A stretch of 32,264 bases of DNA, taken from positions 1 to 32,264 of the forward strand of contig CANKUB010000047.1 in the NCBI GenBank assembly GCA_947486575.1. Direction: 5' to 3'. Shown here piece after piece: positions 15,450 to 23,809 of the stretch. The notes below the pieces were generated by a model that worked only from the letters and a program-made list of their open reading frames with translations, was not told the origin of the DNA and did not search any database. The DNA comes from Betaproteobacteria bacterium. GTDB lineage: Bacteria; Pseudomonadota; Gammaproteobacteria; Burkholderiales; SG8-41. How positions within the stretch are numbered: the first letter of the stretch is position 1; each line of letters begins with the position of its first letter. Position numbers and translations under genes: made by a program.

Positions 15450-17207
15450 TCAAAGACGCCTCGTCTGCGCCAGCAACTCCTGCCAGTGCTTCGGCAACAC
15501 CACCTTGCGGCTGGTCGGTATGCCCTGCACATGGTTACACACATAGCCACGTGATTGATTGCGCCCGGCATCACCCGCGACAACGATACTCATCCATTCC
15601 GGCCGCTGGAACACCGGCACCAGGCGGTCCGGGTCATCGGACTCGTGATACAGCTTCGGCAGCAAGCCTTCCTTCACGGCGTTGGCAATGCGAAACCCGG
15701 TCAAACCGGCGCCATAGGCATAGCGTTCTGCGGCGGACGCCTTGATCTTCACATTATCGTAAAAGTATTTGCGGATGTCGTCCTTACTCCAGCCATCCTG
15801 CGCAAACACCTTGGCAATCGACGGCCCCAGAATGATCAGCGGATGCCAGTTGGCGTAACACATGCCAATCGCCGTCCAGTAGCCGCAGGCACGTTCGCCG
15901 ATCACATCCGCAAGTAGAGCCGCATGCTCTTCAGCGCGCTCGCTTTGTGAATACGCCGGCGCACTGATCGCCACCACGCTTTGCACCGTGACCACGTTGT
16001 CACCCGCTTTGAAGCCGCGATCCACGCTATATGGTTGCCATCCCAATGCGCCAACGGCATCTTCGTCTTCCGCCAGCACCACCAGAAAACTCTGGCCGAT
16101 GCTGCCTTTGTCGGCGCCCTCTGGCCCATGCGTGAAACCAGCAACGTTGCGTATGAACATGCGCAGGAAACGTCCAACGCTGGTATTGGCCTGTCGCCCC
16201 ACCCGCATCACACCCTGTCCGGCATTGAAACCCAGTTCTTTGATGATCGGCCCGCTCAGTGTGATCAGCGACTCCCAGCCCGGCGTCGAACCCGCATCTT
16301 CAATTTTGTATTCCGGCGTGCAAATCACTTCCACGATCGCCAGCAGTATCGGCATGTATTCCGGGCGGCAGCCGGCCATCACACCATTCACGGCAACATT
16401 CCAAACCGTCGCCTCGCGATTGGCGGGCGGGCACACACCGATCACCTCGTTCGGATCACGATCGGTAAAACGCAAAAACTTGTCTACACGATCCAGCGTC
16501 GGCGGCACCACCGGCATGCCATCCGACCAGTTTTGGTCGTGGAAGTAATCGTTGATCTGATCCAACGTACCGCTGAACACGACATCGCGAGGCTTTGGCA
16601 ACGCCGCCTCAATAGCTGGCGCAGCCAGCTTCAAGGGCTTGGACAACCCATCGATAATGCGTGGCAACAGAACATTGATCACCTGCCCGCGCAACTCTGC
16701 CTTGCTTTGCGTCATCGGCACACCGGGAAACTCTGCGATGGCCATATCAGGCAAGCCAAGGCCCTTGGCCACCACGGCAGCCTGTTTGAGAAACCCCGAG
16801 GAAATAATTGATACTGACGGAACGCCGCAGCGCTCCACCACAGCACTTGCCCGCAACACGGCGGGCGTGCAGGCGCCTCAGGCGCCTATGGCTGAAATAA
16901 CCGCATCAACGTTATGCTTTTTCAGCAATTCCGGCACTTTTGCCACCAACTCTCGCTGGTGGGTACCATGCAGATTGCCGAATGTCTCATAGGTCACGAA
17001 CCGGATGCCGGGATAGCGTTTTGTCAGAGCCTCCCGCAGCATGGGGAACCACTCTTCTCCGCGAAACAGGTAATCCCAAGTTTCGCCAATGACTTTGTTG
17101 TTCAGATCGGCAACGCGCTCAACCGGGGCGCGCGTCGCATACGCAGGTCTACCCAGCGGCCATACGACGTCGTAGGCAGGCTCAATTAATGAAGGATGGG
17201 CACTCAT
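15450..17207 (-). CDS. UGSC-family selenoprotein with a U-G-A-C motif
   Basis: The frame from ATG 17207 (GGAG site just upstream) runs to 15450 with one in-frame TGA at 16878-16880; read as Sec this gives 585 aa. Residues 1-109 end in a hydrophobic strand DAVISAIGA, then U110-G-A-C113-TPAVLR starts the next helix. A second large domain begins near SGTLDQINDYF and contains NGVMAGCRPEYMP, GSTPGWESL and GQGVMRVGRQANTSVGRF. It is a full-length paralogue of the gene at 21985-23724, with the same Sec position and SECIS. The family is known as UGSC (seleno)proteins; the biochemical function is not established to my knowledge. It is transcribed away from selA across a 156-nt shared promoter region. 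Confidence 0.9.
16850..16865 (-). promoter_or_regulatory. putative SECIS minihelix of the U-G-A-C selenoprotein
   Basis: On the minus strand CCCGC (16861-16865), loop CGTGTT (16855-16860) and GCGGG (16850-16854) begin 12 nt after the UGA. The loop has G in its second position and lies 17 nt from the UGA. The 16 bases are identical to those at 22324-22339. Confidence 0.75.
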
Positions 17208-17363
17208 TACATCTCCAAGGCTACTGAAATTGTCGAATTCGAGAATAGCACGCACGCTGGTGTTTGCGCTAAAATTGACCTCCTTCCAGAACCAATCGTC
17301 GCCACCTTTCATGTTCGCGCAGCCTCGCAGGGACTCCATTTTGTGTCCGGTACTCTCACCATC

Positions 17364-18782
17364 ATGGTGAACCCCGAGCCAGCCGCGCGTCGCGCGCTAC
17401 CTTCGGTTGACCGGCTACTGAGCAGCACGGCTTTCAGCGCGTTCATTTCACGATACGGCCGCGCACTCACCACCGAAACCATCCGGGAACTGTTGCAGGT
17501 GCAGCGAGAGAAGCTCGCACAAAACGCCAGTGCATTCGACTTTGATGAGGGGCATTTTGTTGCTGCCTGTGATGCGGCACTGACAAAATACACCCAACCC
17601 TCACTGCGTCCCGTGTTCAATCTGACGGGCACCGTGCTGCACACCAATCTGGGACGTGCGCTGATGCCGCAATCCGTGGCTGATGCGGTAATGACGGCCA
17701 TGACGCGCCCGGTGAATCTAGAATTCGATCTCGGCGGAGGCGCGCGCGGCGAACGTGATACGCACGTGGAAAAATGGATCACCAAACTCGCCGGTGGCGA
17801 AGGCGCGGTTGTCGTCAATAATAATGCAGCCGCTGTGTACCTGGTGCTGAACACGCTGGGTGCGCAACGTACAAAACGGGAAGTCATTGTCTCTCGCGGC
17901 GAACTCATTGAAATCGGCGGCGCGTTCCGTATTCCTGACATCATGAAACGCGCGGGCGTCAAACTGGTTGAGGTCGGCACTACCAACCGCACGCACCTCA
18001 AGGATTTTGCCGAGGCGATTACGCCGCACACCGCGGCAATCATGAAAGTGCACACCAGTAATTATGTCGTGCAGGGCTTCACAGCGTCCGCCCCTGAGGC
18101 CGAACTAGCAGCACTTGCACACGAGCACGGCATTCCCTACATCGTTGATTTGGGCAGCGGCATGCTGGTCAATCTCGAAGACTACGGCTTGCCTCACGAA
18201 CCGACGCCACGCGAGGCGCTGGCCAATGGCGCAGACCTGGTGACCTTCAGTGGTGACAAGCTGCTGGGTGGCCCCCAGGCGGGTCTGCTGGTTGGCAAAA
18301 AAGATCTGATTGCGCGCATCCGCAAGAATCCGATGAAACGCGCATTGCGCGTGGACAAAATGACGCTTGCCGCGCTCGATGCGTTGCTGCGCCTTTACAC
18401 CAATCCGGATAAGTTGCGCGAAGAAGTCACCACCATTCGCCTACTCACCCGCACACGTGCCGACATTCGGGTACAGGCCGAACGCGTATTACCCCACGTT
18501 CAGAATGCAGTCGCTGGCAAAGGTGAAGCGAGAATCGTAGAGACGGGCAGTCAAATCGGCAGCGGCTCGCTGCCGGTGGATTCACTACCCAGTGCAGGAA
18601 TTGCCATCAGCCCCATCGGCAAAAGCAAAAGCTCCTTCGCGGACAAATTGTCGCTGGCGTTTCGCGCGCTGCCGGTGCCAGTGATCGGCCACATCAAGGA
18701 TGGTGCTTTCGTGCTTGATATTCGCTGTCTTGAACATGAAGCGGAATTCATCACGCAGCTCACCCAGCTACAGTTTAAATAA
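17364..18782 (+). CDS. selA: L-seryl-tRNA(Sec) selenium transferase SelA
   Basis: A 472-aa PLP enzyme that converts Ser-tRNA(Sec) to Sec-tRNA(Sec) with selenophosphate. It begins like other SelA proteins (ALPSVDRLLSSTAF). It then has NLTGTVLHTNLGRAL (86-100), GGGARGERDTH (124-134), and the PLP lysine Lys299 in TFSGDKLLGGPQ, equivalent to E. coli Lys295. The length matches E. coli SelA (463 aa). The ATG at 17364 is chosen because family similarity starts there; the frame is open further upstream, but that would overlap the promoter of the divergent selenoprotein. The ribosome-binding site is weak. selB follows 21 nt later. Confidence 0.97.
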   Translation: MVNPEPAARRALPSVDRLLSSTAFSAFISRYGRALTTETIRELLQVQREKLAQNASAFDFDEGHFVAACDAALTKYTQPSLRPVFNLTGTVLHTNLGRALMPQSVADAVMTAMTRPVNLEFDLGGGARGERDTHVEKWITKLAGGEGAVVVNNNAAAVYLVLNTLGAQRTKREVIVSRGELIEIGGAFRIPDIMKRAGVKLVEVGTTNRTHLKDFAEAITPHTAAIMKVHTSNYVVQGFTASAPEAELAALAHEHGIPYIVDLGSGMLVNLEDYGLPHEPTPREALANGADLVTFSGDKLLGGPQAGLLVGKKDLIARIRKNPMKRALRVDKMTLAALDALLRLYTNPDKLREEVTTIRLLTRTRADIRVQAERVLPHVQNAVAGKGEARIVETGSQIGSGSLPVDSLPSAGIAISPIGKSKSSFADKLSLAFRALPVPVIGHIKDGAFVLDIRCLEHEAEFITQLTQLQFK

Positions 18783-18786
18783 ACTG

Positions 18787-18804
18787 TTTAAAAACAGATA
18801 CTTA
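18787..18804 (-). repeat. copy of the AT-rich intergenic motif, between selA and selB
   Basis: On the minus strand TAAGTATCTGTTTTTAAA. It occupies the 21-nt selA-selB gap and touches the first base of the selB start codon, which leaves no room for a good ribosome-binding site. On plus the surrounding CTGTTTAAAAACAG is an inverted repeat. Confidence 0.35.
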
Positions 18805-20837
18805 TGATAGTAGCCACCGCAGGACACATTGATCACGGCAAGACGCTGTTAGTGAAAACCCTCACTGGCGTTGACACCGATCGGCTACCGGAAGAAAAAG
18901 CCCGCGGCATATCGATTGACCTGGGATTTGCCTATCTACCGTTGCCGAATGGCGAGTTGATCGGCTTTGTGGACGTGCCGGGTCATGAACGTTTTGTGCG
19001 CAATATGCTTGCGGGCGTTTGTGGCATTGATTATGCGCTGCTGGTAGTCGCCGCTGATGACGGTGTGATGCCACAGACGCTGGAACACCTGAATATCTTG
19101 AATCTGCTGCATATCCAGCGCGGTGCGGTGGTGGTCACTAAAATCGACCGGGTGGACGAGGAACGCGTCAAGCAAGTCGGCGAAAGCGTTTCGGCGTTAC
19201 TTGCCACGACACAGCTTGCCGATGCCAAGGTGATGCCGGTATCCGCCATCAGCGGCGTCGGCATCAGCGAGTTGCGCGAGATGTTAAAGCGCGAAGCAGC
19301 ATCAGCCCCTTCTCGCGCGAACGCCGACCAGCACTTTCGCTATGCGGCCGACCGGGCATTTACGGTTGCCGGCAGCGGCACCGTTGTCACCGGCACGGTA
19401 TTCAACGGCAAAGTCGCGCCGGGTGACAAGCTGGTGATTTCACCTGCTGGCAACGAAGTGCGGGTTCGCGGCATCCAGATTCAAGGCAAGGCTGCTCAGC
19501 AAGCCAGCGCGGGCCAACGCTGCGCGTTGAACCTGACCGGCACGGATCTGGAAGCGGTTAGCCGTGGCGACTGGGTGCTGGCACCCGCTATTCATCAACC
19601 CACGCAACGCATCGCCGGACGCGTCAGTGTTCTCGCCAGCGAAACGCAATCCCTCAAGCACTGGACGCCGGTGCATTTGCATCTGGCCACCGCTGATGTC
19701 ACTGCGCGTATTGCCATCCGTCGTGGCGAAAACATTGCACCCGGCGCATCAGCCATCGTGCAATTGCAGCTCGACAAGCCGATAGGCGCGCTGCACGGCG
19801 ACCGCTTTATTCTGCGCGATCAATCGGCCACTCGCACCCTCGGCGGAGGCGTGGTGCTGGATCCCTTTGTAACGACCGGCAGCACGAGAGGCCGCAGCAA
19901 GGAAGCACGTGAAGGAGAACTCGCCGCGTTTGAACAACCCACGCCGCAGAACACGCTGCAGGCCTTGATTCAGCTCGGACGCCCGATTGATTTACAGCGT
20001 TTTGAAACGTTGTTCAATATGCCGCCCACGCATGCTGCGGTGCTGTACGATAAAGCGACGCTGGTGATGCTGGGTAAAGACACGCGCGTGGGCGTGCCAC
20101 GCGCACGCCATCAGCAAATCGTCGACGCGGTTGTGCCGCAGCTCGAAGCATTCCACAAAGCCCATCCACAGGCGACGGGCGAAGAAACGGAAACGCTACG
20201 CAAGAAAATTGCACCGGAATTGTCCGCTGACGCCTTCGGCGCCGTTCTGCGTGCGCTCACCGATGCCCGCAAAATTGAAACCAGCGGCTCCATCGCGCGC
20301 CTGCCCGCACACAGCACGACAGCCAACACCGCTGACGAGAAAATGTGGCAAATCGTCAAACCCGCGCTCGAGACAGCAGGATTCAACTCGCCGCAAATCA
20401 AAGACCTGGCGCTGCAACTCAAATTGAAGGAACCCATCGTCAAGGATTTTCTCTACCGCAAAACCAAAAGTGGTGAAATTTATCGCGTGACGCCGGATCG
20501 CTTTTATACCAAAGACACGTTGGCCAAACTGGCGGCCACGGCCCAAGCTACCGCACAGGCACAGCCCACCGGCATTTTCACCGCTGCGCAATATCGCGAC
20601 TGGACAGGCGTAGGCCGCGGCCTGGCGATCGAAATTCTGGAGTTCATGGATACGCTGGGCGTAACACAGCGTATCGGCGACACGCGCAAAATGCGCAAGG
20701 ACTTTGTGCCCATCCTGGGTGCTGCGGAAATTCCCGCGAAGCCGTTACTGGCCGCACCGCGCCCCGCGCAACTGCCGCCCTCATCCAGCAAACCGGCCAA
20801 TCAGCAACGCCGACCAAATAATTTTTATCGTAGATAA
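18804..20837 (+). CDS. selB: selenocysteine-specific elongation factor SelB
   Basis: A 677-aa GTPase that carries Sec-tRNA(Sec) to the ribosome and binds the SECIS hairpin with its C terminus. GTPase motifs are GHIDHGKT (7-14), DVPGHE (57-62) and TKID (112-115), with TAVDTDRLPEEKARGISID-like switch I in the form TGVDTDRLPEEKARGISIDL (21-40). Then come EF-Tu-like beta domains and the winged-helix region (about 390-620) ending in YRDWTGVGRGLAIEILEFMD. There is a Pro-rich basic tail. E. coli SelB is slightly shorter (614 aa). No Shine-Dalgarno is evident before ATG 18804, suggesting translation coupled to selA. Confidence 0.98.
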   Translation: MIVATAGHIDHGKTLLVKTLTGVDTDRLPEEKARGISIDLGFAYLPLPNGELIGFVDVPGHERFVRNMLAGVCGIDYALLVVAADDGVMPQTLEHLNILNLLHIQRGAVVVTKIDRVDEERVKQVGESVSALLATTQLADAKVMPVSAISGVGISELREMLKREAASAPSRANADQHFRYAADRAFTVAGSGTVVTGTVFNGKVAPGDKLVISPAGNEVRVRGIQIQGKAAQQASAGQRCALNLTGTDLEAVSRGDWVLAPAIHQPTQRIAGRVSVLASETQSLKHWTPVHLHLATADVTARIAIRRGENIAPGASAIVQLQLDKPIGALHGDRFILRDQSATRTLGGGVVLDPFVTTGSTRGRSKEAREGELAAFEQPTPQNTLQALIQLGRPIDLQRFETLFNMPPTHAAVLYDKATLVMLGKDTRVGVPRARHQQIVDAVVPQLEAFHKAHPQATGEETETLRKKIAPELSADAFGAVLRALTDARKIETSGSIARLPAHSTTANTADEKMWQIVKPALETAGFNSPQIKDLALQLKLKEPIVKDFLYRKTKSGEIYRVTPDRFYTKDTLAKLAATAQATAQAQPTGIFTAAQYRDWTGVGRGLAIEILEFMDTLGVTQRIGDTRKMRKDFVPILGAAEIPAKPLLAAPRPAQLPPSSSKPANQQRRPNNFYRR

Positions 20838-20859
20838 TTGACGAAAAGAAGGAACCACC

Positions 20860-21771
20860 ATGGCAACAAACTATGACGTAATTGTGATTGGCGAAGGGGT
20901 CGCTGGTTTGACTGCAGCGGGTGAGCTGGCTGGCGCAGGACTTAAGGTCGCAACGATAGAAGCACAGCTCTTTGGCGGGCTGGTTATCAATATCAATGAA
21001 CTTGATCCGGTGCCATCCGGCAGCGAAGCCGCCGGCGGCGCGGAATACGCCTCATCACTGGTGGAAGCCGCAGCCAACGCGGGCGTCACCAGCATCAATG
21101 AACCTGTCAACACCATCGAAGCCTCCGGTGACGTTAAGAAAGTGAACACCGATGGCGGCAGCTACACGACCAAGGCAATCGTCGTAGCCTCTGGCGCACG
21201 GCTGAAAAGGCTCGGCGTGCCCGGCGAAATGGAATACGAAGGCAAAGGCGTATCGCAATGCGCCGACTGCGATGGCCCGATGTATCAGAACGAGGGCGTT
21301 GTCGTCGCGGGCGGCGGCGATTCTGCCTTGCAGGAAGCCATCGTGCTGTCGCACTACTGCAAGGAAGTACGGCTGGTGCATCGTGGCGCGGCACTCACCG
21401 GTGCTGCCCACTTGCAGCAGGCCGTGAATGCAGAATCCAAAATCATCAAGATATTCAATGCTGAAGTCACTGCCGTCGGTGGTGGACAAATGGTGGAAAG
21501 GGTTTCGATCAAACACGCCGATGGCCGTAGCGAAGATATCGCCTGCGCCGGCCTGTTTGCTTATATCGGTCTCGAACCCAACGCCGGATTTTTGCCCGAC
21601 ACGGTCAAGCGTGACGAACAGGGCCGCGTCGTTGCCAACGACAAACTGGAGACGGCGCTGCCAGGCGTGTGGGCAGCGGGCGCCGTTCGCAGTGGCTGCG
21701 GTGGGCTGCTGGACGACGCGATTGCCGATGGCAAAAAGGCGGCGGCAGAAATACGCGCACGACTTGGCTGA
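20860..21771 (+). CDS. thioredoxin-reductase-like FAD/NAD(P)-dependent oxidoreductase
   Basis: A 303-aa flavoprotein with the TrxR fold: an N-terminal FAD motif VIGEGVAG (9-16), the dithiol motif C134-A-D-C137 in VSQCADCDGP (E. coli TrxR has CATC), and the NAD(P)-binding VVAGGGDSALQEA (148-160). The second FAD motif is WAAGAVR (271-277), where the usual Asp of AAGDVR is Ala, so FAD binding may differ. It has a good AAGAAGGA site and lies 22 nt after selB, just before selC. The position inside the sel cluster suggests it may reduce one of the selenoproteins here or support selenium metabolism (inference). It could instead be a ferredoxin- or thioredoxin-independent paralogue. Confidence 0.88.
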   Translation: MATNYDVIVIGEGVAGLTAAGELAGAGLKVATIEAQLFGGLVININELDPVPSGSEAAGGAEYASSLVEAAANAGVTSINEPVNTIEASGDVKKVNTDGGSYTTKAIVVASGARLKRLGVPGEMEYEGKGVSQCADCDGPMYQNEGVVVAGGGDSALQEAIVLSHYCKEVRLVHRGAALTGAAHLQQAVNAESKIIKIFNAEVTAVGGGQMVERVSIKHADGRSEDIACAGLFAYIGLEPNAGFLPDTVKRDEQGRVVANDKLETALPGVWAAGAVRSGCGGLLDDAIADGKKAAAEIRARLG

Positions 21772-21856
21772 AACTGCTTACGAAGTTCGTGCAGAGCGCC
21801 GATCTAGGAATTACAATCAGGTACTGGTTTTTGCATTCGTAGTTCATCTGCATTAC

Positions 21857-21951
21857 GGAAGGGAATCGCTCCCGGTGGGGCGGCCGGACTTCAAACCCGG
21901 TGAGGGCTGTTAACAGTTCTGTGTGGGTTCGACTCCCACTCTCTTCCGCCA
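21857..21951 (+). tRNA. selC: tRNA-Sec (selC), anticodon TCA
   Basis: A 95-nt tRNA including encoded CCA, the same length as E. coli selC. It has an 8-bp acceptor stem (21857-21864 with 21940-21947, one G-T pair), discriminator G, and a 6-bp D stem CGCTCC/GGGGCG with a 4-nt loop. The anticodon loop CTTCAAA holds TCA at 21891-21893. There is a long variable arm, and the T arm GTGGG-TTCGACT-CCCAC is perfect. The 8+5 acceptor/T helix and 6-bp D stem are diagnostic of bacterial tRNA-Sec. The innermost anticodon-stem pair is A21888 opposite C21896, a mismatch. Confidence 0.98.
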
Positions 21952-21984
21952 ACAAATTGCATTCTGCCCGGCCTGGAGAATCTC

Positions 21985-23724
21985 GTGTCCGATACGTCAC
22001 ACAACGAACCTCGCTACGATGTCCTGTGGCCCATCCCGCGCCGTGCCGTCGAAGACCGCGCCTGCGCACCACGCCTGCCTGATCTCAATGGCAAAGTCAT
22101 AGGTGAATTGTGGGATGTAATATTTCGCGGCGAGATGATTTACCCGCAGGTGCGCGAACACGTGCGCGCAAAATTTCCGGGCGCGAAATTCGTCGAGTAT
22201 TCTGAATTCGGCAATTTCTATGGGCCCAAGGGCGAGGCCATCGCCGCGACGCTGGCCGATAAACTCAAGGCACACAAAGTCGATGCCGTCATAGTCGGCA
22301 TAGGCGCCTGAGGCAGTTGCACACCCGCCGTGTTGCGGGCCGCAGCGCAGATCGAAAAGATGGGCATCCCCACGGTGTCTCTGATTGGCAACGCCTTTAT
22401 GCGACAGGCTGACGTGGTTTCGCGCGGGCTGGGATTGCCACTTGCCTACGCCGAATATCCCGGCGCGCCGATGGTCGATGGCGTCGAAGAACTCAGCACC
22501 AAGGTCAGAAACACGCTCGCGCCCGGCGTCATCAAAGGGCTGACGCAAGGGCGTGATACGCCGTCCACCGCCAGTGTTGAAACCGAACCTGCAGCGGGCT
22601 CGATAGTGATGAGCGGCACGCTGGACGAAATACAGGAGTATTTTTACCGCAAGCTGTGGACAGACGGCATGCCGATTATTCCGCCCACGCGAGAGCGGGT
22701 GGATGCTTTTCTCAAATTCACCGACCGCGATCCCGGCGAAGTGCTGCGGGTGGTACCGCAGGAGGGCCGCGAGGTCTCGATACTCAGCATCGCCATCACG
22801 GGTTGTATGTCGGGTTGCCGTCCGGAATACATGCCGCTGCTGATAGCCGTGATCGAGGCGATGTGCGATCCGGAGTTTCACATCGAGCACTGCGGCTCCA
22901 CGCCGGGATGGGAACCGCTGGTGATAGTCAGCGGCCCCATCATCAAGCAACTCGATTTCAACTACGGGCAAGGTGTGATGCGCGTGGGCCGTCAGGCAAA
23001 CACGACTGTCGGCCGCTTTGTACGCATGTTCCTGCGCAACGTCTGCGGCTACCGAATTCCGCCCGGTGCGGGCGACAAAGGCAGCATCAGCTTTACCTTT
23101 AATGTCGCGCTCGCCGAGGACGAAGACACCGCGCGCGACATCGGCTGGCCGACCTACGGCATGGATCAGGGCTTTAAGCCCGAAGACAGTGTCGTCACCG
23201 TAAGAAGCGTGGTCGCCATCACGCCGCCGACCTATAGCGCGGGCGACGAAGCCATCGACCACGTGCAGCAGTTTGCCGACGTAATGGGCGCGACATTCAC
23301 TTACTGGTCGCACACCGGTATGAAGCGCGGCTTCTGGCACCCGCTGATCGTCGTGGGGCCCAGTATCGCTCGTGTCATCGCCCGTGAATGGAGCAAAGAA
23401 AAAGTTCGTAACTATTTGTTTAATAAGGTAAAAGTTACAGCCGGTCAAATTACGCATTACGCGCAGATGACCAGCACGCCCACGTTCAGCCTGCCGCGGC
23501 TGGTGGCCGAAGGCACACTACCCAAGTCGTATCATGAATCGGACGACCCTGACCGATTGGTGCACGTGTTCATCGATGAGGCAATGACCGGCATTCTGGT
23601 TGCTGGTGATCCGGGGCGCAATCAATCACGCGGGTACATGGGCAATCACGATCAGGGAGCACCGACCAGCCGCAAAGTGATGCTGCCAAAGCACTGGCAG
23701 ACCCTGCTCACGTCACGCGGTTGA
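21985..23724 (+). CDS. UGSC-family selenoprotein with a U-G-S-C motif
   Basis: The frame from GTG 21985 (GGAG at 21975-21978) is open to 23724 apart from one TGA at 22309-22311. Read as Sec it encodes 579 aa. The strand DAVIVGIGA is followed by U109-G-S-C112-TPAVLR. The N-terminal region (RYDVLWPIP, KVIGELWDVIFRGE) and the large C-terminal domain (TDGMPIIPPTRERVD, GCMSGCRPEYMP, GSTPGWEPL, GQGVMRVGRQANTTVGRF) are shared with the paralogue at 15450-17207. U and C are three residues apart, as in redox-active pairs. Family name UGSC (seleno)protein; the reaction is unknown. It starts 33 nt after selC. Conventional annotation would give a 108-aa fragment and a separate gene from GTG 22330. Confidence 0.92.
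22324..22339 (+). promoter_or_regulatory. putative SECIS minihelix of the U-G-S-C selenoprotein
   Basis: CCCGC (22324-22328), loop CGTGTT (22329-22334) and GCGGG (22335-22339) begin 12 nt after the UGA. G is the second loop base and the loop is 17 nt from the UGA. Sequence and spacing are identical to the element of the minus-strand paralogue. Confidence 0.78.
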
Positions 23725-23809
23725 CCGTTGGCGAATCGCATTGGAAAATCGGCTGGAAGCTCATTCCCGCCGATATCAATTAGGCCCTGCGCTTGCTACT
23801 TGTCAGGGA

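Noticed and set aside
21997-23457. A long minus-strand open frame opposite the UGSC selenoprotein, and a similar plus-strand one opposite the UGAC gene
   Set aside because: Both are low-complexity antisense frames; the sense frames are homologous to each other and carry UGA plus SECIS.
22330-23724. An independent gene starting at GTG 22330 (and likewise GTG 16859 on the minus strand)
   Set aside because: There is no ribosome-binding site. The GTG is a valine in a conserved TPAVLR helix start, and the preceding frame continues through the UGA; both paralogues show the same pattern.
14562-23724. selD (selenophosphate synthase) in the window
   Set aside because: No reading frame resembles SelD. 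It must be elsewhere in the genome if the Sec system works.
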